Shown here: piece after piece, positions 53,189-61,485 of the stretch
Layout of the letters: every line of letters starts with the position of its first letter
Position numbering within the stretch: position 1 is the stretch's first letter
Assembly (NCBI GenBank): GCA_934216615.1
Contig: CAKQCB010000004.1
Location: 186,001-250,000, forward strand
Source of the DNA: an uncultured Anaerolineae bacterium
GTDB lineage: Bacteria > Chloroflexota > Anaerolineae > Aggregatilineales > Phototrophicaceae
Reading direction: 5' to 3'
DNA: 64,000 bases
Program-made: the position numbers and the translations under genes
Notes under the pieces: generated by a model
Seen by the model: the letters and a program-made list of their open reading frames with translations, nothing else
What the model was told of the DNA's origin: nothing
Database searches by the model: none

Positions 53189-53513
53189 TCTAAAAATGAG
53201 TTTTCGATAACCCAAACCGATCTGAAAAATTGTATGTTCAGATCGGTTTTTTGTTTATTCACCAAGCGTAAAAAGTGTTTGCGTTCATCTTCAGGTGCAG
53301 ATCAACTGATTGATGAATACATACGGATGCGCAGGAATATAACTATCGTAATGCTTATTTTAATTTCATTTTTTATTAAAGCGGGCGCTTTAAATTTAAG
53401 ACATAACATTCAAAACAAATTTAACTCAAAAAGAATTTAGATGAATGTTATTTACACCAGAATATTTCTCAGTTTAACGCTCGAGAATGATTGGTAAAAG
53501 AGGAGAGTTTATC
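53189..53513. other. 325-bp intergenic region with one terminator
   Basis: Contains the terminator at 53214-53252 and the AT-rich promoter region of the CsbD-like gene. A 68-codon frame at 53234 starts inside the terminator and is not supported. Confidence 0.45.
53214..53252 (+). terminator. terminator after the PPC-domain gene
   Basis: A perfect 13-bp stem, AAACCGATCTGAA/TTCAGATCGGTTT, followed by T, 26 bp after the stop. Confidence 0.88.
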
Positions 53514-53726
53514 ATGAATAGTCCTACTTGGGATCGTATTGAAGGCAAGTGGAAACAACTTAAAGGGGATATTCGCTCTCGTTGGGGCGACCTCACAGAC
53601 GATGAAGTAGAACAAGCCGCAGGCAACCGTGAAAAATTCGTCGGTATACTGCAAGAAAAATATGGCAAGTCACGTCAAGATGTTGAACGTGAATTGGATG
53701 AGTGGGCTGAACAGCATAAAAATTAA
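53514..53726 (+). CDS. CsbD-family stress protein
   Basis: 70 residues. WDRIEGKWKQLKGDIRSRWGDLTDDEVEQAAGNREKFVGILQEKYGKSRQDVERELDEW covers the whole CsbD fold, a small four-helix bundle. In Bacillus csbD is a general-stress (sigma-B) gene; the molecular role is unknown. The frame opens at 53487, but AGAGGAGAG lies about seven bases before the ATG at 53514. It is a single gene with a terminator 113 bp downstream. Confidence 0.92.
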   Translation: MNSPTWDRIEGKWKQLKGDIRSRWGDLTDDEVEQAAGNREKFVGILQEKYGKSRQDVERELDEWAEQHKN

Positions 53727-53838
53727 ACGGAATAAGACATTTTTGGCAGTAGTATCTCAAGGTGTTTCGGAATAAGTTTTATCGTAATAGGAACCTGTTT
53801 ATCATCAAAACAACTTGAGAAGAACACCTACCAAATAG

Positions 53839-53865
53839 AAAGCCTCTGACATTCAGAGGCTTTTT
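53839..53865. terminator. bidirectional terminator
   Basis: AAAGCCTCTG and CAGAGGCTTT form a perfect 10-bp stem with a 5-nt loop; T-tracts lie on both sides. It lies between CsbD and the convergent PatB gene. Confidence 0.85.
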
Positions 53866-53888
53866 ATATTGTCGCAACTGTTTTTAAA

Positions 53889-55061
53889 TTAACGCCCGAG
53901 CGCTTCCCGCATCCGTTCTAGGGCTTCGAGCAAGGTACTGCGAGAACATCCATAATTGATGCGGATGAAGCCTTCCCCGCCCTGTCCAAACGTGATGCCA
54001 TCGTTACAGGCTACTTTCGCCTCTTTCAAGAAGAACTGATAAGGCACGTCGGGCAGGTTCAATGGACGGCAGTCCATCCACGCTAAATAAGTCCCTTCGG
54101 GTTTGGTGATTGTACATTCAGGAAAGTGTTCGCTGACATAATCCACCAACAGATCACGATTGTCTTCTAGATAGACTAACAGATCATCTAACCACGGTTG
54201 ACTATCACGGTAGGCGGCTAATGCGCCGGTATAGCCAAAAAGGTTCACAAACCCGCCTGATTGTTCGCTGTACTTTTGAAATTTCTTGCGCAGGTCTTCA
54301 TTTTGAATGACGACAAACCCCAACCCTAAGCCGGGGATATTAAAGGTTTTGCTGGGTGCAAGCAGGGTGATGGTGCGGTCGGCAATTTCCGACGAGAGCG
54401 ACGCAATCGAGATATGCGTCTGACCTTTGGCTAACAGATCACAATGAATTTCATCGGTCACAAGGATGAGGTCATGTTTGATGATGAAGGCGGCGAGCTT
54501 TTCTAATTCTTCGCGCGTATACACACGCCCAATCGGGTTGTGGGGGTTGCAAAACATGAACAGTTTTGTTTGTGGGGTGATGGCTGCTTCCAGCGCGTCA
54601 AAGTCCAGTTCGTAGCGCATGATGTTTTCAGCATCAACTGTCGCTTTGAGTTCTACCCCAACCAGCGTCTTGCCTTGGTTTTGAATCGAACTTAAGAACG
54701 GCGGATAGATCGGCGTATTGAGCATCACGCCGTCGCCTTCGTTCCCCACCATGCGAACGGTGACGTTCAGCGCGAAGACCAGCCCGGGGGTGAAGACAAT
54801 TTGGTTCTCTTGCACGTCCATGTTGTGACGGGTCTTTAAACGTTCGACCAGCAATTGACGTAAGGCGGGCGCAAACCCTTGATAGCCGTACACGCCTTGC
54901 TCAACCCGCGCTTTAAGTGCATCAATCACAGGTTGTGGCGCTTGGAAATCCATATCGGCGACCCACAAAGGAAGAACCCCTTCGCCGTACATATTCCACT
55001 TTACAGAATCTGTCTGGCCGCGGTCGATCACAACATCAAAATTCGTTTTTTGAACTGTCAT
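53889..55061 (-). CDS. patB: PatB/MalY-type aminotransferase (cystathionine beta-lyase)
   Basis: 390 residues, fold type I PLP enzyme. WNMYGEGVLPLWVADMDFQAPQPVIDAL is the N-terminal MalY/PatB signature, CNPHNPIGRVYTREEL the substrate region, LILVTDEIHCDLL holds the PLP-Asp, and LLAPSKTFNIPGLGLGF the Schiff-base Lys. Members cleave cystathionine or cystine to pyruvate, ammonia and a thiol; MalY also has a regulatory role. The start has AAGGAATG ahead of it. It is a single gene between two bidirectional terminators. Confidence 0.93.
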   Translation of the reverse strand: MTVQKTNFDVVIDRGQTDSVKWNMYGEGVLPLWVADMDFQAPQPVIDALKARVEQGVYGYQGFAPALRQLLVERLKTRHNMDVQENQIVFTPGLVFALNVTVRMVGNEGDGVMLNTPIYPPFLSSIQNQGKTLVGVELKATVDAENIMRYELDFDALEAAITPQTKLFMFCNPHNPIGRVYTREELEKLAAFIIKHDLILVTDEIHCDLLAKGQTHISIASLSSEIADRTITLLAPSKTFNIPGLGLGFVVIQNEDLRKKFQKYSEQSGGFVNLFGYTGALAAYRDSQPWLDDLLVYLEDNRDLLVDYVSEHFPECTITKPEGTYLAWMDCRPLNLPDVPYQFFLKEAKVACNDGITFGQGGEGFIRINYGCSRSTLLEALERMREALGR

Positions 55062-55149
55062 TCAATCATTCCTTCAAGGTCTCTTACATCATCATAAGTC
55101 TCATTTTGCCATGTGACATAAAAAAGGCTATGCCCACCTGAGACCAAAC

Positions 55150-55182
55150 AAAAAAGCTGAAGGGTTTCCCCCTCAGCTTTTT
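55150..55182. terminator. bidirectional terminator
   Basis: AAAAAGCTGA and TCAGCTTTTT form the base of the stem, extended by GGG/CCC, between the start of PatB and the end of the VIT-VWA gene (minus strand). Confidence 0.8.
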
Positions 55183-55215
55183 GAGAAGATATTTAAAGAT
55201 AAGATGCGCTTGGGC

Positions 55216-57435
55216 TTATTCTGCTTCTGCGACGGTGATTTCATACACAGCGGCATCTGTCACCACAATCACACGGTCACCGAGAGCAAGGTACGCCCCC
55301 AATTCAGGATGTTGAGAGAGCAGATCAAAATAAGCATCGCTCAAGAACTCGATCTGGGTCGTGGTCATGCTTTCGGGAACGTAGGTTGTATCCATCCAGA
55401 CCCCATCTTGAAGCAAGAACGTCTTACCGCCGACGGTTTGGATCGGGTTTTGGGTGACGCCGTTCTCACTACCGTTCCCATTCCCAGCAACCGCTTCTTC
55501 GGGCAGAGCAACAGGGGCAGCCGCGACTTCAGCCATTTCCATGTCTGCGAATGAGGCAGCCGCATCCACCGCGACGCCACCTGTCGTTCGTTGACGCAAG
55601 GTTTCCGCGCTGTTGGACAAAGCGCCAATCGCATCTTCAAACCCACCTTGAGAGAGGATGTCGTTTTCATCAATCAAGAAGCTGGTGTATGGGGTGATGA
55701 TACCGTAACGGATGCTTAACGAGACGATGCTTTCCACCAATTCGGGATTTTCCCCTTGTAAGCGGATGTTGTTCAAGAGCGCGCCAATGCGGCGGGTTGC
55801 CCATAAGCGCGGGGCGAACGATTCGCCCCCGGCTTGTTGGCGGAAGGTCAAGCCACTGTACACGAAGGTTTGTTCTTCGTCGCCGTTCATGCCTGTGAGC
55901 GTGACGGTGGCATTGGTGCTGTCCCCGCGATAACGTCCCACAATGGTGAGTTGTGTACCTGCGTACAAGTCAGGCAGGGGGGCGGCAGGATACAAGGATT
56001 CGACCATCACCCCGTCCACTGTCAAGGTCACATCGGTTAAAACGGGCGCGCTGATCTTGTTATAGAAGCTGGCGAGCACTTCATCAATGCGTTGGTTCGT
56101 GCGGACATACGAGCCGATGCCGTTGAAGGTTGTGGCGATTGTGTCGAGCAAGAAGGTGTCTACGTCATCGCCTATACCAAAGGTGAAGATACGCACGTTC
56201 GGTTGAGCAGCGGCTTGGATATTTTCAATGATGTTCTCAATGTTCGTTTCGCCTTCGGTGGGCAAGCCGTCGGTCAAGAAGATGATCGTCGCTTGGCGTT
56301 CGCTCACCATATCCAGCGCGGTCAACAGCGAACCGTTGATGTCCGTCCCGCCTTCAGACTGAGCGTTGTTCACCCAGTCAATCGCTTCTTGTGCGTTGCT
56401 GGAATCGGTCAGCTCATTGCTGAATAGACGCCAACCTGTGCTGAACATCACCACGTTAAAGCGGTCAGAACTGTTCAGGTTATTAAGGATATATTCGGTG
56501 GCGGCTTGTGCCTGTGGCCACTTGTTACCGCTCATACTGCCAGACTGATCTAAGACAATGATCAAGTCACGCGCGACAATATTTTCTTCAGCTTGTTGTA
56601 ATGGGGGTTGGATCACCAACGTGAAGAACCCGTCTTCGTTGGCACTTTCACGGTAGCTCAACAGGTTGAGGCTGATCTCATCCGACGCGATGCCGTAGTA
56701 CAAACTAAAATCTTGATCGGGCACAAAATTCGACTGTTCAAAGCCCGCGCTGAATTCGGTATCGCCATTGCGCGAAACGGCCAGCGAATGGGATGGCGAA
56801 TACACGGTGCTGATCGGGTCGTCGCTGTTGACCTGCACGCTGATGCTCATGGAGTCAATCGGGCGTTCGCTGGTCAATTGGGTGACATCCAACGGGTAGC
56901 TGTAGTGAATCAAGCCGTTATCAACTTCCAAAATTTGGGTATAGCTCAGTTCAATACGGCGGGTTTCGCCCGGGGGAATCGGGAAAACATTGGCTTGGAT
57001 GGCGTTCATGCCGATATATTCAAGCAAGGCGGGGTCGCGGTATTGGCGCACGATTTCGTCATAATAGTCGCGCGCTTCATCTGCTTCGAGGATGCGGGCC
57101 TCAATCGGCACATCATTGATGTACATGATCAGCTCATCGACAGAAGCGCCGACAGGCAAGGGGAAGATGAACGTCCCTTCGGCCAGCCCTTCGCCCGTGT
57201 TGACAAATTCCATACTGATCGATGTGCGTGCAATTTGATCTTCAATTTCAATATTCACACGGTGATGATCGATCTTCAGCCATTGTGGGTTTGTGAACAC
57301 GCCCCAAATGGGCGGTTCGATACATTCACACAGGGCGTCCGGTGGGCAAACACAATCTTGGGCTTGGGTAGAAATTCCAGAAAAAGCGAGCATAGAAACA
57401 AGCAGTAACGTGAGTAGTAGACTTCGATGCTTCAT
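55216..57435 (-). CDS. secreted VIT and VWA domain protein
   Basis: About 739 residues. Signal peptide with cleavage near TQAQ. A Cys-rich start (CVCPPDALCEC) leads to a VIT domain (about 50-180) with VDELIMYINDVPIEARILEADEARDYYDEIVR. The VWA domain begins near residue 300 with a complete metal-binding MIDAS: VLDQSGSMSG, later GGTDINGS and FLTDGLPTEGE. The C-terminal part is beta-rich with a Gly/Asn linker. The architecture resembles inter-alpha-trypsin inhibitor heavy chains and marine-bacterial surface proteins. It is probably calcium- or magnesium-dependent adhesion. GGAGG sits seven bases before the ATG at 57435, preferred over the frame opening at 57483. Confidence 0.88.
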   Translation of the reverse strand: MKHRSLLLTLLLVSMLAFSGISTQAQDCVCPPDALCECIEPPIWGVFTNPQWLKIDHHRVNIEIEDQIARTSISMEFVNTGEGLAEGTFIFPLPVGASVDELIMYINDVPIEARILEADEARDYYDEIVRQYRDPALLEYIGMNAIQANVFPIPPGETRRIELSYTQILEVDNGLIHYSYPLDVTQLTSERPIDSMSISVQVNSDDPISTVYSPSHSLAVSRNGDTEFSAGFEQSNFVPDQDFSLYYGIASDEISLNLLSYRESANEDGFFTLVIQPPLQQAEENIVARDLIIVLDQSGSMSGNKWPQAQAATEYILNNLNSSDRFNVVMFSTGWRLFSNELTDSSNAQEAIDWVNNAQSEGGTDINGSLLTALDMVSERQATIIFLTDGLPTEGETNIENIIENIQAAAQPNVRIFTFGIGDDVDTFLLDTIATTFNGIGSYVRTNQRIDEVLASFYNKISAPVLTDVTLTVDGVMVESLYPAAPLPDLYAGTQLTIVGRYRGDSTNATVTLTGMNGDEEQTFVYSGLTFRQQAGGESFAPRLWATRRIGALLNNIRLQGENPELVESIVSLSIRYGIITPYTSFLIDENDILSQGGFEDAIGALSNSAETLRQRTTGGVAVDAAASFADMEMAEVAAAPVALPEEAVAGNGNGSENGVTQNPIQTVGGKTFLLQDGVWMDTTYVPESMTTTQIEFLSDAYFDLLSQHPELGAYLALGDRVIVVTDAAVYEITVAEAE

Positions 57436-57566
57436 GTGAAAACCTCCACATCTCAAATTCATCAACAGGTTTTGCAAAGACATGTCATTACTTGTTGGTC
57501 AAGACGTTGATGCAAAAGGTTTTGTTCCAACCAGCTCAAATATCACCTGAAGTGGGGGGATAAAAC

Positions 57567-57597
57567 AGAACGCGGATTGAGTCTCAATCCGCGTTCT
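57567..57597 (-). terminator. terminator of the cold-shock gene
   Basis: A perfect 15-bp stem, AGAACGCGGATTGAG/CTCAATCCGCGTTCT, with a 1-nt centre; the minus-strand exit is GTTTTATCC. It lies between the csp stop and the VIT-VWA start. Confidence 0.8.
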
Positions 57598-57666
57598 TGT
57601 GTTCGTTCTATAGAATTTTAAGTTTGGGTGCAAAAAAAAACTTTGCAAATAACCCGAACAACGTGC

Positions 57667-57879
57667 TTAAGAAATAACAGTTACGTTGCTTGCTTGTAAC
57701 CCTTTAGGCCCTTGTTCGATCACAAATTCGACTTTTTGCCCCTCTTCTAAAGTACGGAAACCTGTTGAGTTAATTGCAGAATAATGCACAAACACTTCGG
57801 TTCCATCACTTTGAGCGATGAATCCATAACCTTTTGTGCCATTGAACCACTTTACAACACCTTCTACACGGTCGGCCAT
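57667..57879 (-). CDS. cold-shock domain protein
   Basis: 70 residues, one OB-fold. RNP1 is KGYGFIA and RNP2 is VFVHYSAI, both standard. It binds single-stranded RNA and DNA and melts RNA structure. AGGAGTGGCTCAGTA precedes the ATG. A minus-strand promoter, TTGACA (58000-57995)-17 bp-TAGCAT (57977-57972), would give a leader of about 87 nt, shorter than the leader of E. coli cspA. A strong terminator follows. Confidence 0.93.
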   Translation of the reverse strand: MADRVEGVVKWFNGTKGYGFIAQSDGTEVFVHYSAINSTGFRTLEEGQKVEFVIEQGPKGLQASNVTVIS

Positions 57880-58208
57880 TACTGAGCCACTCCTTAAACT
57901 ACTTCCCCTTAATTCTTACGAGAAAATGGCATGAAAGACTAAATTACTCTTCTATACCATCTCCTAAAGAAATGCTATAAGAACTCCATAAAGTTGTCAA
58001 GTAACTTATACAAATAGAAAATTTCAGCGAAGATAAAAACAGGTTTTCCCCTTGTTTTAAACGTAACAAATTTCGCAAGTATTTCTGGAAAACCTCACTT
58101 ATACCTAATCACATCTTCTCATTTCTTGTTCCTGATACATGAGTTTATGAAGATGAAGAAAGTTCATGTTAAATTTAGAATTAAGAAAGAATTGTCGATC
58201 GTCTCTTT
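57880..58208. promoter_or_regulatory. 329-bp region with the cold-shock promoter and leader
   Basis: A minus-strand promoter at 58000-57972 (TTGACA-17-TAGCAT) and about 87 nt of leader. The AT-rich remainder (58001-58208) lies behind the thermonuclease gene and shows no gene. Confidence 0.5.
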
Positions 58209-58775
58209 TTAACGGGTGGTAGAACCGTCATTAAAAATGCCTGTTGGGTGACAACCTAATCCATTTTGTTGGGCATTCGTTTCTAATTGGAGAAAGTAAT
58301 CTGCTTGGCCTCGGTCGGGGTTATAGACCACACGTTCGCCCCATCCGTTGGCGATCAGCTCTGCGTTGACAAAACGGTTGCCCACATAGACATAGCGCAA
58401 TAAACGATCATATTGATCGGTATCGCTCACATCGCGCACCAGCGTCACTTCTTGGCCTTCGACTAAGGCGGCGTTCGCATTCTTTGCGTCTTGATAGCAG
58501 GCTTCATCACGCTCGGGGGTGTTCACGCCGATATAACGCACGCTGTAGTTTTGTCCGTTCATCGTCACGTTGATGGTGTCGCCATCAACCACCCGCGTCA
58601 CCCGCGCCACTTCACCCGCAGGCACGTTTGAAACGGTGACTTGGCCAGTTTGGGGACGGTCGCCGTTGTTACGGTTCGTCGTGTTGGACGTGGTGTTGGT
58701 AACCGTGTCGATTTCCATCGTACAACCGATCAACGCGCTACATAAAAAGATCAAACCGACAAACCGTACCAACAT
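58209..58775 (-). CDS. thermonuclease-family lipoprotein
   Basis: 188 residues. A lipoprotein signal with the lipobox LIGC at residues 15-18 precedes an Asn/Thr-rich linker and a staphylococcal-nuclease domain (about 48-180): RVVDGDTINV with the calcium-site Asp, VRYIGVNTPE with catalytic Arg and Glu positions, and DQYDRLLRYVYVGNRFVNAELIANGWG with the second Arg. It would be a calcium-dependent nuclease anchored on the outer face of the membrane. Two Cys near residues 91 and 178 could pair. It is divergent from the TetR gene. Confidence 0.9.
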   Translation of the reverse strand: MLVRFVGLIFLCSALIGCTMEIDTVTNTTSNTTNRNNGDRPQTGQVTVSNVPAGEVARVTRVVDGDTINVTMNGQNYSVRYIGVNTPERDEACYQDAKNANAALVEGQEVTLVRDVSDTDQYDRLLRYVYVGNRFVNAELIANGWGERVVYNPDRGQADYFLQLETNAQQNGLGCHPTGIFNDGSTTR

Positions 58776-58942
58776 AATGTCATCCTCAGAAGGTTATAAG
58801 AAACTACAAAGGGCTTAATCATACGCAACTTTCACGGAAGAAGCATAGTCAAAATTTGAGCGTTATGGAGATTGGTTTCACGGACGCATTGAACAGGTCT
58901 GATATAATGAGAGCATCTTTGTTTATGATGAGTGTAATAGGA

Positions 58943-59518
58943 ATGAACGATAACTTAGTGATCCCCCATACGGGTCGAGCTACCCGCGCGGATGCAGTTC
59001 GCAACCGTGATTTAATCTTATGTACGGCGCGTCGTCTGTTCGACCAATCCGGAATAGAAGCCGTCTCCATGTCTGATATTGCACAAGCGGCGGAAGTGGG
59101 CAAAGGGACGTTATACCGTCACTACCCCAACAAATCGGCTGTGATTTATGCGTTATTAGATGAAGAACAATGCGCGATGCAAGAAGCGGTTTTGCGTCGC
59201 CTGCGCGAATCTAATGATGCGTATCATAATTTGGAATGGGTGCTGGAAGTAATTTTGAATTTTGTCGTTCAGAATCAATCGGTTCTCACTTCCCTCAGCG
59301 AACAAACCGCCTTGTCGCACCCTGCGCATATTTGGTGGCTGGCGACCCTACGGGGGTTGTTAAGCCGTTTATCCGTCCCGCTTGATGTGGATTATGTGGC
59401 CTCGCTCGTTTACATCATGCTTGACCCGCGCACGATTGGGTTTCAACTGCAAAATGGCTTCACCCAAGAGCGTATCTTGTCAAACTTGCAAGGTGTTTTG
59501 AAACTCCTCACTCAGTAA
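58943..59518 (+). CDS. TetR-family transcriptional regulator
   Basis: 191 residues from the ATG at 58943; the frame is open to 58856, but a TATAAT at 58903-58908 in that stretch looks like a promoter element. Residues about 15-60 carry the helix-turn-helix: RDLILCTARRLFDQSGIEAVSMSDIAQAAEVGKGTLYRHYPNKSAVIYALL. The ligand domain is helical with no recognised effector signature. The next gene, YceI-like, 154 bp downstream, has two matching palindromes (59529-59540 and 59603-59614) around its promoter, the likely binding sites. Confidence 0.9.
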   Translation: MNDNLVIPHTGRATRADAVRNRDLILCTARRLFDQSGIEAVSMSDIAQAAEVGKGTLYRHYPNKSAVIYALLDEEQCAMQEAVLRRLRESNDAYHNLEWVLEVILNFVVQNQSVLTSLSEQTALSHPAHIWWLATLRGLLSRLSVPLDVDYVASLVYIMLDPRTIGFQLQNGFTQERILSNLQGVLKLLTQ

Positions 59519-59528
59519 TTGCAAAACA

Positions 59529-59540
59529 CGACTCCAGTCC
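59529..59540. promoter_or_regulatory. operator site 1 before the YceI-like gene
   Basis: CGACTCCAGTCC, an imperfect form of the palindrome GGACT-N2-AGTCC, upstream of the -35 element. Its reverse complement shares AAACGGACT with site 2. Confidence 0.5.
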
Positions 59541-59559
59541 GTTTCTAACGAATCTCTTA

Positions 59560-59588
59560 TAGACAAAGCCTTAAAAGCTGTGTTAATA
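59560..59588 (+). promoter_or_regulatory. promoter of the YceI-like gene
   Basis: TAGACA (59560-59565), 17 bp, TTAATA (59583-59588), with an operator-like palindrome on each side. Confidence 0.45.
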
Positions 59589-59602
59589 TTCATCCTGTAA
59601 AC

Positions 59603-59614
59603 GGACTACAGTCC
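59603..59614. promoter_or_regulatory. operator site 2 before the YceI-like gene
   Basis: GGACTACAGTCC, a perfect palindrome just downstream of the -10 element. Its centre is 74 bp from that of site 1, about seven helical turns, so two bound dimers would lie on the same face of the DNA. Confidence 0.55.
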
Positions 59615-59672
59615 ACTTAACTGATTAAACAAATCTGACTTTTGTCTCTACACAACGCGAAGGAATGTAACA

Positions 59673-60218
59673 ATGGCAACTTGGAATTTCGATAAGACTC
59701 ACACCAACATCAGCTTTAGCACTCGTCACATGATGGTGACCACCGTTCGTGGTAATTTCGCGGGTTTTGATGGCACTTTAGAATTTGATCCTGCCAACCT
59801 TGCGGCCAGCAGCGTGGATGTCACGATTGATGCAGCCAGCATCAACACCAATGTGGCCGACCGTGATAATCACTTGAAAAGCCCTGATTTCTTCGACGTT
59901 GCCACTTACCCCACAATCACTTTCAAGAGCACTGGCGTCCAATTGACAGGTGAAAAGACAGGCAAGATCACCGGTGATCTCACCATTCGTGACGTCACAA
60001 AATCGGTTGTTCTGGATGCTGAATTCTTGGGCACAGGCACCAATCCTTGGGGTGCACAGGTCGCAGGTTTCACTGCTTCCACCAAGATCAACCGTGAAGA
60101 TTTCGGATTAACATGGAATGTGGGCTTAGAAGCTGGCGGTGTTTTGGTCAGCAAAGACATCAAGATTGAATTAGACGTTGAAGCCGTCTTAGCTCAACAA
60201 CCCGAAGCTTCTGCCTAA
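59673..60218 (+). CDS. YceI-family lipid-binding protein
   Basis: 181 residues, the whole of a YceI beta-barrel (lipocalin-like, binds polyisoprenoids): WNFDKTHTNISFSTRHMMVTTVRGNFAGFDGTLEFDP at the start, VADRDNHLKSPDFFDVATYPTITFKST in the middle, ITGDLTIRDVTKSVVLDAEFLG and a final strand KDIKIELDVEAV. There is no signal peptide, so it is cytosolic, as in many non-Proteobacterial homologues. Probably repressed by the TetR protein encoded just upstream. A bidirectional terminator follows. Confidence 0.92.
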   Translation: MATWNFDKTHTNISFSTRHMMVTTVRGNFAGFDGTLEFDPANLAASSVDVTIDAASINTNVADRDNHLKSPDFFDVATYPTITFKSTGVQLTGEKTGKITGDLTIRDVTKSVVLDAEFLGTGTNPWGAQVAGFTASTKINREDFGLTWNVGLEAGGVLVSKDIKIELDVEAVLAQQPEASA

Positions 60219-60249
60219 CATCTCGCATGATTTTCTTCCCTTCCCCAAC

Positions 60250-60283
60250 AAAAAGGGCCTACTCTACGGAGCAGGCCCTTTTT
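60250..60283. terminator. bidirectional terminator
   Basis: AAAAAGGGCCT and AGGCCCTTTTT form a perfect 11-bp stem between the convergent YceI-like and PPC-like genes. Confidence 0.88.
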
Positions 60284-60310
60284 GTTTTAAGTTAGAGAAT
60301 GAATCTTAAA

Positions 60311-61348
60311 TTACGGGGTGTCGTTTGCGTTGTCGCTGACGTTGAAGTTGGTGTCAGCCAACGTGCCCGAAGAGAAGGTGCCAATCCACACGGCATATTC
60401 ACCAGCGGGTGCGCTTGGAAGAACAACTTGCCCGTTGAGAGTGCCAGCGGCGCTGTCATCGTTGCAATGGAAGGTGCTGCCATCGTACACGACCAAGGTT
60501 GTGTCAGCGTTACCACGAGTGAAGATGTTCAGGTCGCCACCTGCCCAGTCGAGAATGAAGTCTGGGTTGGTGGTCACATAACCACGGCAGGAAGCACCGA
60601 GATTCGCAGAGAACACATCTACGTTACCACCTGCTTGGATGTCATAGGAAGCGGTACCGACCAACGCGCCACCATCAACGGTGTAGTTCGGCTCAGCGGA
60701 AGGATCTAATGAACCCGTCGAAGCTGTTTGACCTGTTGTACCCGTGTTACCCGTTGTTGAACCGGTGCTGTTGCCTGAAGAATCAGAGAAGTTGACACCG
60801 ATTTCAACATGCCCGAAAGAGGGGATGGAAGATACGATGTTACCGGGGATGGATTCTTCAAATTCGGTGAACATCAAGTAACCATACACATATTCTGTGC
60901 CGAATGCGCCGACCCAAATGCTGTATTCGCCATCCAAGGGGTTGACGATGTCGATCACAGGATCAGTGCCTGCGAAGTCGTCATTGCAAATGAAGGTGCC
61001 ATCGGGTTGTTCGATGACCAAAGTGGCATCGCCCAAGCTGGCATAGAAGACACGGAAAAAGTCAGTGCTGAATTGTGGAGAAGTGGTGTAATTGATAACC
61101 AGATCAGGTTGAGCCGTGACAACGCCAGCGCAAGTAGCATCTGCAACAGAGGCATTCACCCCTTGCGTGCCACCGCCACCGATCATGCTGATCACGTAAG
61201 GATCGGGCATAAAACCTTCAGATAAGTTGTAAGTTCCATAATTTGAATCGAGTGACGAATCTGGGCCTTGTTGTGCTGATGCTGCTAAAACAGGGACAGA
61301 TAACGCTGTACCGAGAATTGCTAAGCTTAAAAATTTCTTGCTATTCAT
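60311..61348 (-). CDS. secreted protein with two PPC-like domains
   Basis: 345 residues. Signal peptide (MNSKKFLSLAILGTALSVPVLA, cleavage near SAQQ). Two homologous beta domains, about 65-150 and 245-335, each have a Cys, VVT or YVT, a strand with TLVI/TLVV, then FICNDD or FHCNDD and GEYSIWVG or GEYAVWIG. The paired Cys probably form one disulfide per domain. A Gly/Ser/Thr-rich linker joins them. The Asp-rich CNDD motif suggests calcium binding (inference). The ATG at 61348 has AAAGGA ahead; the frame opening at 61393 is not needed. No enzyme motif. Confidence 0.72.
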   Translation of the reverse strand: MNSKKFLSLAILGTALSVPVLAASAQQGPDSSLDSNYGTYNLSEGFMPDPYVISMIGGGGTQGVNASVADATCAGVVTAQPDLVINYTTSPQFSTDFFRVFYASLGDATLVIEQPDGTFICNDDFAGTDPVIDIVNPLDGEYSIWVGAFGTEYVYGYLMFTEFEESIPGNIVSSIPSFGHVEIGVNFSDSSGNSTGSTTGNTGTTGQTASTGSLDPSAEPNYTVDGGALVGTASYDIQAGGNVDVFSANLGASCRGYVTTNPDFILDWAGGDLNIFTRGNADTTLVVYDGSTFHCNDDSAAGTLNGQVVLPSAPAGEYAVWIGTFSSGTLADTNFNVSDNANDTP

Positions 61349-61485
61349 TTTGAATCCTTTGCGATATCGTAGTTCGCTAAGTATTACGGACAAGATTAAT
61401 TCTAGGTTTTTTTTATGTGGATGCCATGAGCAACCTGCTAAAAGCTTGTAAAAAACTGTTAAAAACCTCCTTCTACAAACTCACA

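Noticed and set aside
53234..53440. 68-codon frame with a hydrophobic stretch
   Set aside because: It begins inside a strong terminator and has no ribosome site; the hydrophobic part is explained by AT-rich DNA.
56608..57408. 266-codon antisense frame opposite the VIT-VWA gene
   Set aside because: It is long, but the minus strand carries clear VIT and VWA motifs over the same stretch; the composition of the antisense product is unlike a folded protein.
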